In this document: piece by piece, positions 17,559 to 24,759 of the stretch
How positions within the stretch are numbered: position 1 is the first letter of the stretch
Layout: every line of letters begins with the position of its first letter
DNA from: VBWE01 sp943372645
GTDB lineage: Bacteria > Bacteroidota > Bacteroidia > Palsa-965
DNA: 64,000 nucleotides
NCBI GenBank assembly: GCA_943372645.1
Contig: CALRZN010000027.1
Span: forward strand, 1-64,000
Direction of reading: 5' to 3'
Position numbers and translations under genes: made by a program
The notes under the pieces: generated by a model
Database searches by the model: none
What the model was told of the DNA's origin: nothing
The model's input: the letters and a program-made list of their open reading frames with translations, nothing else

Positions 17559-17633
17559 ATATTCGCAATTGGGAGCGCAAATGTAGGAAGTTTTTTTTGT
17601 TCTCCAAAAAATGGAGAAAAAATATTTTCCTTA

Positions 17634-17653
17634 TAGCCCGTAGGGGAATCGAA
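17634..17653 (-). other. tRNA T-arm/acceptor-like remnant
   Basis: Read on the minus strand, GTTCGATTCCCCTACGGGCT matches the 3' end of tRNA-Glu with few changes, but the upstream half does not fold as a tRNA. It lies 76 nt from the intact tRNA and 35 nt from the rhodanese gene end. Probably a broken tRNA or recombination scar. Confidence 0.4.
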
Positions 17654-17687
17654 CGCCCTGCCAATCCACTCGAATAGCAGAAAACCC

Positions 17688-18512
17688 CTACAACCCCGTA
17701 GCCGCCCTAAACTCCGCCTCACTCAAAGCCCCCAGCTGGCTCCAGATGAGTTTGCCGTCTTTGTACAGTTCAAGGTACGGGATAGACGTAATCTTTTTAA
17801 AGCCGGCCAGTTCCTGGTTTTTGTCCACGTCGATGTCCAGCAGCAGCAGGTCGGCTTTGTGTTCGGCCGTTACTTTTTCGATGTAGGGTTTGATCATGCG
17901 GCAGGGACCGCACCAGCTGGCGTTGTAATCCACCAGCACGTATTTTTTTGAAGCGCTTTTGGCTTTATAGTCGGCTGTGCTCATGTTCAGCGGTTTCAGG
18001 ATGTTGGATTCACCGGCGGGAGTGGGAGTAACGGTGTTGGTGTTTACAGCCGGATTATTGCTTACCGTTCCTTCTTTTGTTTCCGGTTTGCCGGCCGCGC
18101 GCCATTCGAGCATGCCCCCGCCGTAGTTATATACCTGTGTGAAACCGGCTGCAAGCAGTTGTTCTGCAGCACCTGCGCTGCGGCCGCCCGAGAGGCAGTA
18201 CACCACCACCGGTTTGGTTTTATCGAGCGTGGCAATCTGCGTGGCGAAATCGTTGCCGCGCACATCCATGTTCACCGCGCCTTTCACGTGTCCGCCTGTA
18301 AATTCTTCCGGGGTGCGCACATCTACCAGCTGAACCGGTTCGGTAATTTTCTTTTCAAAACCGGCAAGGTCCAGTTTCTGTACAGTGGCCTCGTTGGTGG
18401 CTGCATTCCCGGCATCGCCCGATCCGGAGGGTTTGTCGCCGCAGGTAGCTGCAGTGTTCAGGGTTCCGGCAATTACAAATAAGGCCAGCAGGTGTTTCAG
18501 TGTTGCGCGCAT
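17688..18512 (-). CDS. Rhodanese-thioredoxin fusion, exported
   Basis: 274 aa. N-terminal signal with a possible but imperfect lipobox (TAATC, Cys24). The rhodanese domain (about 45-142) has the active-site loop YCLSGGRSAG, with Cys106 able to carry a persulfide. After a Thr/Asn/Pro linker the thioredoxin domain (about 175-274) carries WCGPC (Cys201, Cys204) and cis-Pro SIPYLELYKDG. The fusion suggests that sulfane sulfur or a disulfide is passed between the two domains in the periplasm. The gene ends 130 nt before tRNA-Glu and stands alone. Confidence 0.9.
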   Translation of the reverse strand: MRATLKHLLALFVIAGTLNTAATCGDKPSGSGDAGNAATNEATVQKLDLAGFEKKITEPVQLVDVRTPEEFTGGHVKGAVNMDVRGNDFATQIATLDKTKPVVVYCLSGGRSAGAAEQLLAAGFTQVYNYGGGMLEWRAAGKPETKEGTVSNNPAVNTNTVTPTPAGESNILKPLNMSTADYKAKSASKKYVLVDYNASWCGPCRMIKPYIEKVTAEHKADLLLLDIDVDKNQELAGFKKITSIPYLELYKDGKLIWSQLGALSEAEFRAATGL

Positions 18513-18621
18513 ATAATGGTTGTTTTCAGTTATAACGTTGAATGTGCAAAGGTCGGTATTTTTTCAGGATATGTTTTGTGACTAATGTTACTGATCGTAT
18601 AAATTCAATATCCTATAATTA

Positions 18622-18724
18622 GTTTGCAGTTATCAGTTTGCAATTTGCAGTTTCGTTTTTTAGTCCGGAATATGAACGTATTCCTTGAAATACGGGCAAA
18701 ACTGCAAACTGCCGACTGCAAACT
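18622..18724. repeat. Intergenic hairpin built of GTTTGCA-type words
   Basis: Left arm of AGTTTGCAG/CAGTTTGCAATTTGCAG words (18622-18656), a spacer of ~42 nt, then right arm ACTGCAAACTGCCGACTGCAAACT (about 18700-18723, here given as two abutting words). Same plan as the hairpins at 1, 61842, 19831 and 21019, but with a different word. GATCGTATAAA (18593-18603) upstream is the inverse of the ATACGATC found beside the copies at 1 and 61842. The whole 18513-18784 gap holds nothing else I can name. Confidence 0.7.
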
Positions 18725-18784
18725 CGGATCACTGGCTATTTTATAAATACCCGGTTTGTTCGCTGTCTATTTTATCAGATCCAT

Positions 18785-19765
18785 TTACCTGAACACCTGC
18801 AAACGCTCGCTGCCCATTTCAAGCACATAAATATAACCGGCCGGGGTAACCTGTATGCTGTTGATGGTTTTGTCGAACTGCCCGTCGCCTTTGCCTTTGG
18901 TGCCAAAGCTGCACAGTTTTTTTCCTTTGTTGTTGTAGATGTTGATGGATTCCCCGTTTTCCATGTAAATGCGGCCGCAGGCATCGTAACCGGACACCAC
19001 CGTGCCGTGATCGATATGAAAATCAGCAAGTGTTTCCAAATAAGCGCCCGAAGCATCGCTGATGTGCACGGCTGCCCCGTTTGCACCGATGTCGCGCCAG
19101 TTGCAGAGGTAGGTACGGTCGGCGCTGTCAACCCCGATGTTGGCAAGGTAGCCCCACATTTTGCCGCCCTGGCTTTTAATGTTTTTGTTATCGTCCATGA
19201 ACTTGCCGGTGGCATCAAACCGTTTAATCATCCAGCCGGTGGCCAGCGAAACGAGGACTTCGCCTTTGCTGTTCACGGTTAATCCCGCCACCATTTGTCC
19301 GCCGCCCACATTCAGCGTGCGCAGGTAATGCCCGCTGCTGTCAAACGCCAGGATGCGTGGCTCGGTGCCGTCGTTGCTGTAAATAATGCCGTCCGGACTC
19401 AATGCGATATGATCCGGTCCGTTGCGGAAGGTGCTGTCGCTGCGCCCTTTTTTGCCAAACGCACGTATCCGTTTGCCGTCGGCGCTGAGCAGGCTGATCA
19501 GCGCATCACCCTCGTTGGTTCTGGCTGCGATGCGCCCGTTTTTAAAAACTGCAAAATCATAAAACGGGCCGGGCAATGTTATGGTGCGTTTCCATTCTAC
19601 CAGCGTGTCGTTCGGGTCTAATTTTTCAGCCGGTACGGGTGGCGGCGTTTTCACGGTGCTGCTGTCGGCCGCAGAATCAGCGGTGGCAACGGCTTTGGGT
19701 GTTTCGGTTCCGCATCCTGCAAAAAGCAGTGCGAAGGCAATTATAGTATAGCCCGGGTTTTTCAT
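18785..19765 (-). CDS. NHL-repeat / 6-bladed propeller lipoprotein
   Basis: 326 aa. Lipoprotein signal MKNPGYTIIAFALLFAGC with Cys18, then a Thr/Ala/Pro linker (about 22-48). Blade-like repeats follow: GRIAARTNEGDALISLLSAD, DHIALSPDGIIYSNDG, GLTVNSKGEVLVSLATG, and the last ones with KGKKLCSFGTKGKGDGQFDK and GYIYVLEMGSERLQVF, which is classic NHL. Predicted periplasmic or outer-membrane-anchored propeller that binds a protein or ligand. The family has both structural and lyase members, and no catalytic residues are evident. Single gene. Confidence 0.85.
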   Translation of the reverse strand: MKNPGYTIIAFALLFAGCGTETPKAVATADSAADSSTVKTPPPVPAEKLDPNDTLVEWKRTITLPGPFYDFAVFKNGRIAARTNEGDALISLLSADGKRIRAFGKKGRSDSTFRNGPDHIALSPDGIIYSNDGTEPRILAFDSSGHYLRTLNVGGGQMVAGLTVNSKGEVLVSLATGWMIKRFDATGKFMDDNKNIKSQGGKMWGYLANIGVDSADRTYLCNWRDIGANGAAVHISDASGAYLETLADFHIDHGTVVSGYDACGRIYMENGESINIYNNKGKKLCSFGTKGKGDGQFDKTINSIQVTPAGYIYVLEMGSERLQVFR

Positions 19766-19830
19766 GGCATTGGTTTTTGCTGAAAGGTATAAAAAACAAA
19801 GAAGTAGTTCCCGAAGCAGTAGTTAAAGAA

Positions 19831-19973
19831 ATGGAAAATGGGCTGCCCCGCACATTCCTTCGCTTATGGAAAATGGATTTCTCCGCACATTTCCCCGCTT
19901 ATGGAAAATGGACGATGGTAATTGAATGATCAAAAACCATTGTCCATTTTCTATAAAGCCATTTTCCATTTGC
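19831..19973. repeat. 35-bp tandem repeats and hairpin of GGAAAATGG words
   Basis: Two 35-bp tandem units (19831-19865 and 19866-19900) and the start of a third (19901), each opening with ATGGAAAATGG and sharing CCGCACATT and CGCTT. They are followed by inverted words CCATTGTCCATTTTC and CCATTTTCCATTTGC (about 19938-19973). This is the same short-word hairpin plan as other intergenic repeats here. The rest of the 19766-20070 gap carries a promoter (20019-20048). Confidence 0.75.
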
Positions 19974-20018
19974 ACAATTCGTTCGGGAAACGGTTATCTA
20001 TCTGCCAAGAAACAACAG

Positions 20019-20048
20019 TTGCCTGCCTCCCGGAAAATTATATCTTTG
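20019..20048 (+). promoter_or_regulatory. Bacteroidota-type promoter
   Basis: TTG (20019-20021), 19-nt spacer, TATCTTTG (20041-20048) fits the Bacteroidota sigma-ABfr consensus TTG-N19-TAnnTTTG. The ATG of the downstream secreted protein is at 20071. Confidence 0.75.
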
Positions 20049-20070
20049 TTATACGCATTAAATCGCGCCT

Positions 20071-20985
20071 ATGAAAAAACAACTACTCCTGTCCATTTTC
20101 CTCACTTCGCTTTTTACCGCCACAGCAACCGCACAGGCCACGCTGGTGAGCAAACTCGATTTTAACGGCAGCCTGAACGATGCGCAGGGCAATGCCATTT
20201 CAACGGCATACAACAACGCCGCGTTTACGTTTGTGAATGGTGCTATGGTGTGGACCGCCGATACGGTAAACAGCGGGGGCGGACTGCTGCTGCGCCTGCC
20301 GGATGCGGTGTTTACAGAAAACGATTATTCCATCGCCATTGATTTTCAGTATGCGGAAGTAACCGGTTACCGGAAAATTATTGATTTCGGCGGGCTTGGG
20401 TCCGACCAGGGGCTGTATGTAAATAGCAGCCTGCGGTTGTATTCATCGGGCAGTTACGGTTCCACGATGTGGAGTGCCGCCACCAACTACACCGTGCTGG
20501 TTACCCGCAGCGGGGCCGATGATACCACCCGCGCTTATCTCGTCCAGGCCAATCAGCTGGTCCAGGAATCGAAAGCGGCCGATGTTGCCGGAAATTTTGT
20601 GGCCACGCTCAGCGGTAACGACCGCGCCCTGCACTTTTTTCACGACGATACGATTACCACAGCTGAACATGCAACAGCCGGCAGTGTAAGCCAGATTCGG
20701 ATATGGAACGGTACTGCCACACTGCAGGATGTGCTGTCGGGAATTCCGCAGGCACCGGCAGCTACCCCGTTTGCACTCTTTCCGAATCCATCGGCCGATG
20801 TGGTAAACGTGCAGCTTCCGGTAATCAGCAGCAGCACAGCAGACGTGTTTGATGCACTGGGAAACCGCGTTTATTCCACCGCACTGCAGCAGCAGCAAAA
20901 CTTTAAGCTGAACACCGCCGGGTGGGCAAAAGGCGTTTATTTTTTGCGCGTGGATGGCATTTACAGCCGGTTTGTGAAAAACTAA
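20071..20985 (+). CDS. Secreted LamG-like protein with T9SS type A sorting domain
   Basis: 304 aa. Signal peptide MKKQLLLSIFLTSLFTATATAQA. Residues about 25-215 form a concanavalin/LamG-like jelly roll (KLDFNGSLNDAQGNAIS, YSIAIDFQYAEVTGYRKIID, and a closing QIRIWNGTATLQD strand). The C-terminal ~70 residues are a type A T9SS sorting domain (FALFPNPSADVVNVQL, then DALGNRVYS, then AGWAKGVYFLRVDG). The protein should cross the outer membrane by T9SS and be attached to the surface or released. The jelly roll suggests glycan or protein binding. It has its own promoter and a hairpin repeat directly downstream. Confidence 0.9.
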   Translation: MKKQLLLSIFLTSLFTATATAQATLVSKLDFNGSLNDAQGNAISTAYNNAAFTFVNGAMVWTADTVNSGGGLLLRLPDAVFTENDYSIAIDFQYAEVTGYRKIIDFGGLGSDQGLYVNSSLRLYSSGSYGSTMWSAATNYTVLVTRSGADDTTRAYLVQANQLVQESKAADVAGNFVATLSGNDRALHFFHDDTITTAEHATAGSVSQIRIWNGTATLQDVLSGIPQAPAATPFALFPNPSADVVNVQLPVISSSTADVFDALGNRVYSTALQQQQNFKLNTAGWAKGVYFLRVDGIYSRFVKN

Positions 20986-21018
20986 CGTGTTACAGTTACA
21001 CACGAAGCCCGCATACCA

Positions 21019-21092
21019 TTTTTGATTTTTGATTGGCGATTTTTGATTTACATGATCGAATAAATCAAAAATCGCCAATCAAAAATCAAAAA
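21019..21092. repeat. Perfect palindrome of TTTTTGATT words (D-type copy 1)
   Basis: Left arm 21019-21050 (TTTTTGATT, TTTTTGATT, GGCGA, then TTTTTGATTTA) and an exact inverted right arm 21061-21092 around a 10-nt centre CATGATCGAA. The same arms occur at 28768, 29583 and 33025. As RNA or cruciform DNA this forms a 32-bp stem. It lies between two convergent genes and could also act as a transcription barrier. Confidence 0.9.
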
Positions 21093-21130
21093 TATTTTTC
21101 CCCTCCTGGCATGTACCTCCAACGAGCTGG

Positions 21131-21646
21131 TTACATCCTTGAAACGGCAAGCAGTACCAAACCCAGTAAAATCAGGGCGAAAACAACAATGTAACCGCGG
21201 ATACGGTATTCGTTTTTTTTGTCTTCCAGCGGAACATATTTCGGTTCATCAGCAAACGGTTTGTGGGGTTGCAGGTGATGCAGCTGCGCATACTGCCGGT
21301 TTTCTTTCCCGGTAATATACCTGCTGATCTGTTGCAGCATCGTTTCCTTGGCTTCGGCGCGGGTGCCGTTTGAATGCAGCAGCGTAACCAGGCTTTTCGG
21401 ATCGGCCCAGCGGATAATATTAAAAAACTTCCAGCGGCGCAGGTTCTGCGGGTCGCTTATATCCGCGTAGTAATCCAGGATAAACACCTGCGTGTCTGGA
21501 ACCAGTTTATCAAGACACGCATCGGCATCAGCAAAATTGCTTAAGCGTATGCGTTTGCCGAAACGGCTTTCGAGTGTATCGGTAAGTTCGCCGCCCAGCG
21601 TGGTAAACTGGTCGAGCAGGATGATGGAAAGTGGTGCTGTTTTCAT
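21131..21646 (-). CDS. Receiver-like protein with C-terminal TM anchor
   Basis: 171 aa. Residues 1-115 look like a response-regulator receiver fold: strand SIILLDQFTTLGGELTDTLE, strand plus acidic residue VFILDYYADISDPQN (possible phospho-acceptor Asp near 58), and a strand LVTLLHSNGTRAEAKETML. The usual N-terminal double acidic pocket and conserved Lys are not clear, so it may be a degenerate receiver. Residues about 150-168 are a single TM segment (IVVFALILLGLVLLAVSRM), making this tail-anchored, which is unusual. No kinase adjoins it. Fold assignment is by eye. Confidence 0.65.
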   Translation of the reverse strand: MKTAPLSIILLDQFTTLGGELTDTLESRFGKRIRLSNFADADACLDKLVPDTQVFILDYYADISDPQNLRRWKFFNIIRWADPKSLVTLLHSNGTRAEAKETMLQQISRYITGKENRQYAQLHHLQPHKPFADEPKYVPLEDKKNEYRIRGYIVVFALILLGLVLLAVSRM

Positions 21647-21763
21647 GGTTTGTGTATAAATGCCTGGTACAAAAGTACGGCAGCAGGGCAGGGACGGGGT
21701 TACAGGTTTTCGGGGGATTGTTGCAGGAGTTACAGTTTACCGCCAGCAGAAGCAGCGTACGAT

Positions 21764-21802
21764 GTAAAAAAGAACCCGGCGATACATTGCTGCATCGCCG
21801 GG
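21764..21802 (-). terminator. Intrinsic terminator of the adhesin/porP/porE operon
   Basis: On the minus strand CCCGGCGAT, 10-nt loop, ATCGCCGGG, then TTCTTTTTTAC. Nine perfect stem pairs. It lies 20 nt after the stop codon of the gene at 21822-23762. Confidence 0.88.
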
Positions 21803-21821
21803 GCAATCGTATTTCAGGGTA

Positions 21822-23762
21822 TTACTGTTTAACAATAATAAATTCGCTGCGGCGGTTGAGCTGGTGTTCGCTTTCGGCACAGGTGGAAATGGTTGATCCT
21901 TCGCAGTCGCAGCCGTTCACCGGGCGGGTTTCGCCGTATCCTTTGCCTGAAATGCGTTCCGGGCGCGTGATGCGTTTTTTGATGTAGTCGGCCGTTGCTT
22001 TTGCGCGTTTGTCAGACAGGCCCTGGTTATAGGTCTTGCTGGCGCGGCAATCGGCGTAGGCACTCAGTTTAACTTCCATCGTCGGATGGGCGTTCATAAT
22101 CGCCACAATTTTATCCAGTTCTTTTGCGGCATCCGCACGAATGGTAAACTCCTGGTAATTAAAATACGCCGGGTTCAGGTTTACAATCACGGCGAGGTCG
22201 TTGCCAACCACAATTTCGGGTTTGATTACTGCAACCGGTTCTTTTTTCACCATCAGTACATCGGCATTAATCACCGGGGCGTTGCCTGAAGTACTTGTCG
22301 TGGTTTTTCCATCCAGGTAATTGTTTTTCTTGCCGGTGATGGTGTATGTTTTGCCGGGTGCAACCATAAATTCATACATGCCATTTGCCGTGGTGGTAAC
22401 CGAACGGATTTCGAGCTGCTGTTCATCGAATAGCGTGATATACGTTTCGGGAACAATGCTGCCATTATTGTCTTTGGCATAACCGCGTATTTTTTTATCC
22501 ATGCGCAGTGGCTTCAGCAGGTCGAACGCATAGAGGTCGTCGCCGCCTGTGCCACCTGCACGGTCCGATGAAAAGTAACCGGTTTTCAGGCTGTCATCCA
22601 TAATCACCCCGAAATCGTCGGCAGCGGTATTCACCGGGGTGCCGGCGTTGTACACTGTTCCGAGGGTAGTGGCCGTTGCAGCGCAGTAAAACACATCGAG
22701 TCCGCCGAGGCCGAACAATCCGTCAGACGTAAAAAAGAGCACCTGGCTGTTTTCCTGGTAAAAGGGAAACAGTTCGTCGCCGGCCGTGTTAACGGTTCCG
22801 CCGAGGTTGCGTGCGGGTGACCATGTCCCGTTTTCGCTGCGCGTGGTGCTGTAAATATCAGCACCGCCAAAACCGCCGGGCATGTTACTTACAAAATACA
22901 GCGTGTTGCCGTCGGCCGATAAGCAGGGCAGACCGGTTGAATAACTTTCGCTGTTCTGCGAAAATGCTTCTGCGTCCGACCATTTGCCGTCAGTTAATGT
23001 GCTGAAGTAAATGCGGAGCTCGGCAATTTTATCTTCGCTGCGGTCGCTGTTATCGTTTGTGCTGAAAGCCAGCAGCGTTCCTTTTTTGGCGAAACTCGCA
23101 TTGCCGTTGTGCAGTTTGCCGTTCAGCTTTTTGTCCAGGTTGGCCGTGTTTTCCAGTTGCCCGTTTTTAACATCTGCAACATACATGTCTAAAAAAGGCT
23201 GGCGGTTCCAGTTGTATTTTTTCTGCACCCACGTTGGTTTCGAACGGGTGGAAAGAAATACCACCTGGTCGTTGTAATACACGGGACCAAAATCATCGCC
23301 GCCTGAATTTACCTTGAGCGTATTGATGCGGTAGCTGCCGTCATCCAGCAGCAGGGCGGTTAAACCGGTACTGCTCGTTTGATAATTTGCTGCACGGATA
23401 TCGTCGGGGCGCTGCACACGGAACTGTTCCATGGCTGTGGCGGCCATATCGTATTTGCCGTTGCTTTTCAGTACCATGGCGTAGTTGTAATAATCGTCGG
23501 GTATAACGCCCGTATTGCCGTTGATAAGCACCGCCCACGCGGCTTCCGATTCCACATCCTGGTTCAGGTTGTGGTAGGCTTCGGCCAGGTGCCGCTGTCC
23601 TTCGGGGGTGAGGTGATGTGCGCGGTTGTATGCGACTATGGATTTATCGAAGGCGTACGTAAACGCGTATTTATCGCCGCGCAATTCGTTTTTCGATTTT
23701 TCCTGGGCCATGCAGGTGCCTGTTAAGGCAACCAGCGCAGCAGTAATGAGTATATTTTTCAT
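21822..23762 (-). CDS. PorE-like protein: TPR, PD40 propeller, CRD, OmpA domains
   Basis: 646 aa. Signal peptide MKNILITAALVALTGTCMAQ. Order seen: TPR-like helices (about 25-120), a PD40/WD-type propeller (about 150-410: FLSTRSKP, LSADGNTLYFVSNMPGGFGG, GYFSSDRAGGTGGDDLYAF), a carboxypeptidase regulatory-like domain (about 428-495), and an OmpA peptidoglycan-binding domain (about 535-646: VKLSAYADCRASKTYNQGLS, ISGKGYGETRP) with a Cys-containing insert CDCEGSTISTC. This is the PorE architecture, a periplasmic T9SS component that binds peptidoglycan. Last gene of a three-gene operon, 27 nt after the PorP/SprF gene. The partner context suggests a locus-specific PorE paralogue rather than the core one. 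Confidence 0.9.
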   Translation of the reverse strand: MKNILITAALVALTGTCMAQEKSKNELRGDKYAFTYAFDKSIVAYNRAHHLTPEGQRHLAEAYHNLNQDVESEAAWAVLINGNTGVIPDDYYNYAMVLKSNGKYDMAATAMEQFRVQRPDDIRAANYQTSSTGLTALLLDDGSYRINTLKVNSGGDDFGPVYYNDQVVFLSTRSKPTWVQKKYNWNRQPFLDMYVADVKNGQLENTANLDKKLNGKLHNGNASFAKKGTLLAFSTNDNSDRSEDKIAELRIYFSTLTDGKWSDAEAFSQNSESYSTGLPCLSADGNTLYFVSNMPGGFGGADIYSTTRSENGTWSPARNLGGTVNTAGDELFPFYQENSQVLFFTSDGLFGLGGLDVFYCAATATTLGTVYNAGTPVNTAADDFGVIMDDSLKTGYFSSDRAGGTGGDDLYAFDLLKPLRMDKKIRGYAKDNNGSIVPETYITLFDEQQLEIRSVTTTANGMYEFMVAPGKTYTITGKKNNYLDGKTTTSTSGNAPVINADVLMVKKEPVAVIKPEIVVGNDLAVIVNLNPAYFNYQEFTIRADAAKELDKIVAIMNAHPTMEVKLSAYADCRASKTYNQGLSDKRAKATADYIKKRITRPERISGKGYGETRPVNGCDCEGSTISTCAESEHQLNRRSEFIIVKQ

Positions 23763-23789
23763 AATGCGTTTGCTTTAGATCGTAAACAG

Positions 23790-24731
23790 TTAAAAATAGC
23801 GGGGCGAATGAATCTGCCGTTTGTCCGAGAAAATAAAATCGTACCGGAGCACCAGTTCATGGCTGCCCGCGTTGTTGTCAAACGTTTTCACGCCAAACGA
23901 CCAGTCGAACGAATACCCGAGGTGCAGCTGTTGCGTAATGTCAATACCAACCAGTGCGCCCGCGGCATCACCGGTGCGGTACATCGCGCCCAGCAGCAGG
24001 CGATCCATAATAAGAAACGAGGCGGTTACATCGGCCTGGGCCGGTGCGGCATCCGTTACTTTGAGCAGTGCCGTCGGTTTAAATGCAAGGTGGTCGCCGA
24101 GCGGAATCATGGCACCGGCAATTAAAAAATAATGGCGACGTTCTTTTCCGACCAGGTACGAACCATTGGCCTGCTGAATTTCCGAATATTTGTTCTCCAC
24201 CAGGTTAGGTACCGAAAGCCCGGCATAAAAACGCGGCAGGTAATAATACGCACCAAATCCGAAGTTGGGCGTGGTGTGGTTGCTGATGTCGTTCTGAAAC
24301 ACCGGGTCAGCCTGCTGATCCAGTTGCAGCGCCGCCAGTTTCGCCTGGAAAATATTTACGCCCCCGCTCAGTCCGAGTGCAAACCGCCCTTTGTCGCTCA
24401 CCCGCATGATGTATGCAAAATCAGCAAAAATAGAGGTGTTGTTCGTGGGCCCGATTTTATCGTTGGCCACCGCCAGCCCGATGCCGAGGTGTTCGCTGCG
24501 CAGCGGGGCATGCATGGTCAGTGTCTGCGTTACCGGCGCGCCGCTGAAGTTCAGCCATTGCGAACGGTGCAGTGCGGTAATGGTTAACGCATCGCGGCTG
24601 CCGGCATAGGCCGGGTTAACCGAAAGCGTGTTGTACATGTAATGCGTGAACATCGGAATCTGCTGCGCCTCCGCAGGAATATATCCTGCGGCCAGAACGG
24701 TTGCGGCGAGTATAAAGTGTCTTGTTTTCAT
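23790..24731 (-). CDS. PorP/SprF-family T9SS outer-membrane protein
   Basis: 313 aa with a signal peptide ending AEAQ. The N-terminal signature of the family is complete: QIPMFTHYMYNTLSVNPAYA then GSRDALTITALHRSQWLNF. The rest is a beta-barrel of about 14 strands (FADFAYIMRV, FGFGAYYYLPRFYAGLSVPN, LGYSFDWSF) with a C-terminal YDFIFSDKR region. SprF-like proteins are needed for secretion or attachment of their adjacent type B CTD adhesin. Here the adhesin gene is directly upstream (28 nt) and a PorE-like gene directly downstream (27 nt), which supports that pairing. Confidence 0.95.
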   Translation of the reverse strand: MKTRHFILAATVLAAGYIPAEAQQIPMFTHYMYNTLSVNPAYAGSRDALTITALHRSQWLNFSGAPVTQTLTMHAPLRSEHLGIGLAVANDKIGPTNNTSIFADFAYIMRVSDKGRFALGLSGGVNIFQAKLAALQLDQQADPVFQNDISNHTTPNFGFGAYYYLPRFYAGLSVPNLVENKYSEIQQANGSYLVGKERRHYFLIAGAMIPLGDHLAFKPTALLKVTDAAPAQADVTASFLIMDRLLLGAMYRTGDAAGALVGIDITQQLHLGYSFDWSFGVKTFDNNAGSHELVLRYDFIFSDKRQIHSPRYF

Positions 24732-24759
24732 TTTATCTTTTTTTTGATGGGTGTGGTGA

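Noticed and set aside
17582..17632. AT-rich hairpin TTCTCCA/TGGAGAA considered as a terminator
   Set aside because: The T-run precedes and the A-run follows the stem on the plus strand, and the reverse strand has no T-tract after the stem, so neither strand fits a terminator.
19831..19911. 35-bp tandem units considered as a CRISPR array
   Set aside because: Units are contiguous with no unique spacers, only two and a bit copies, and no cas genes nearby.
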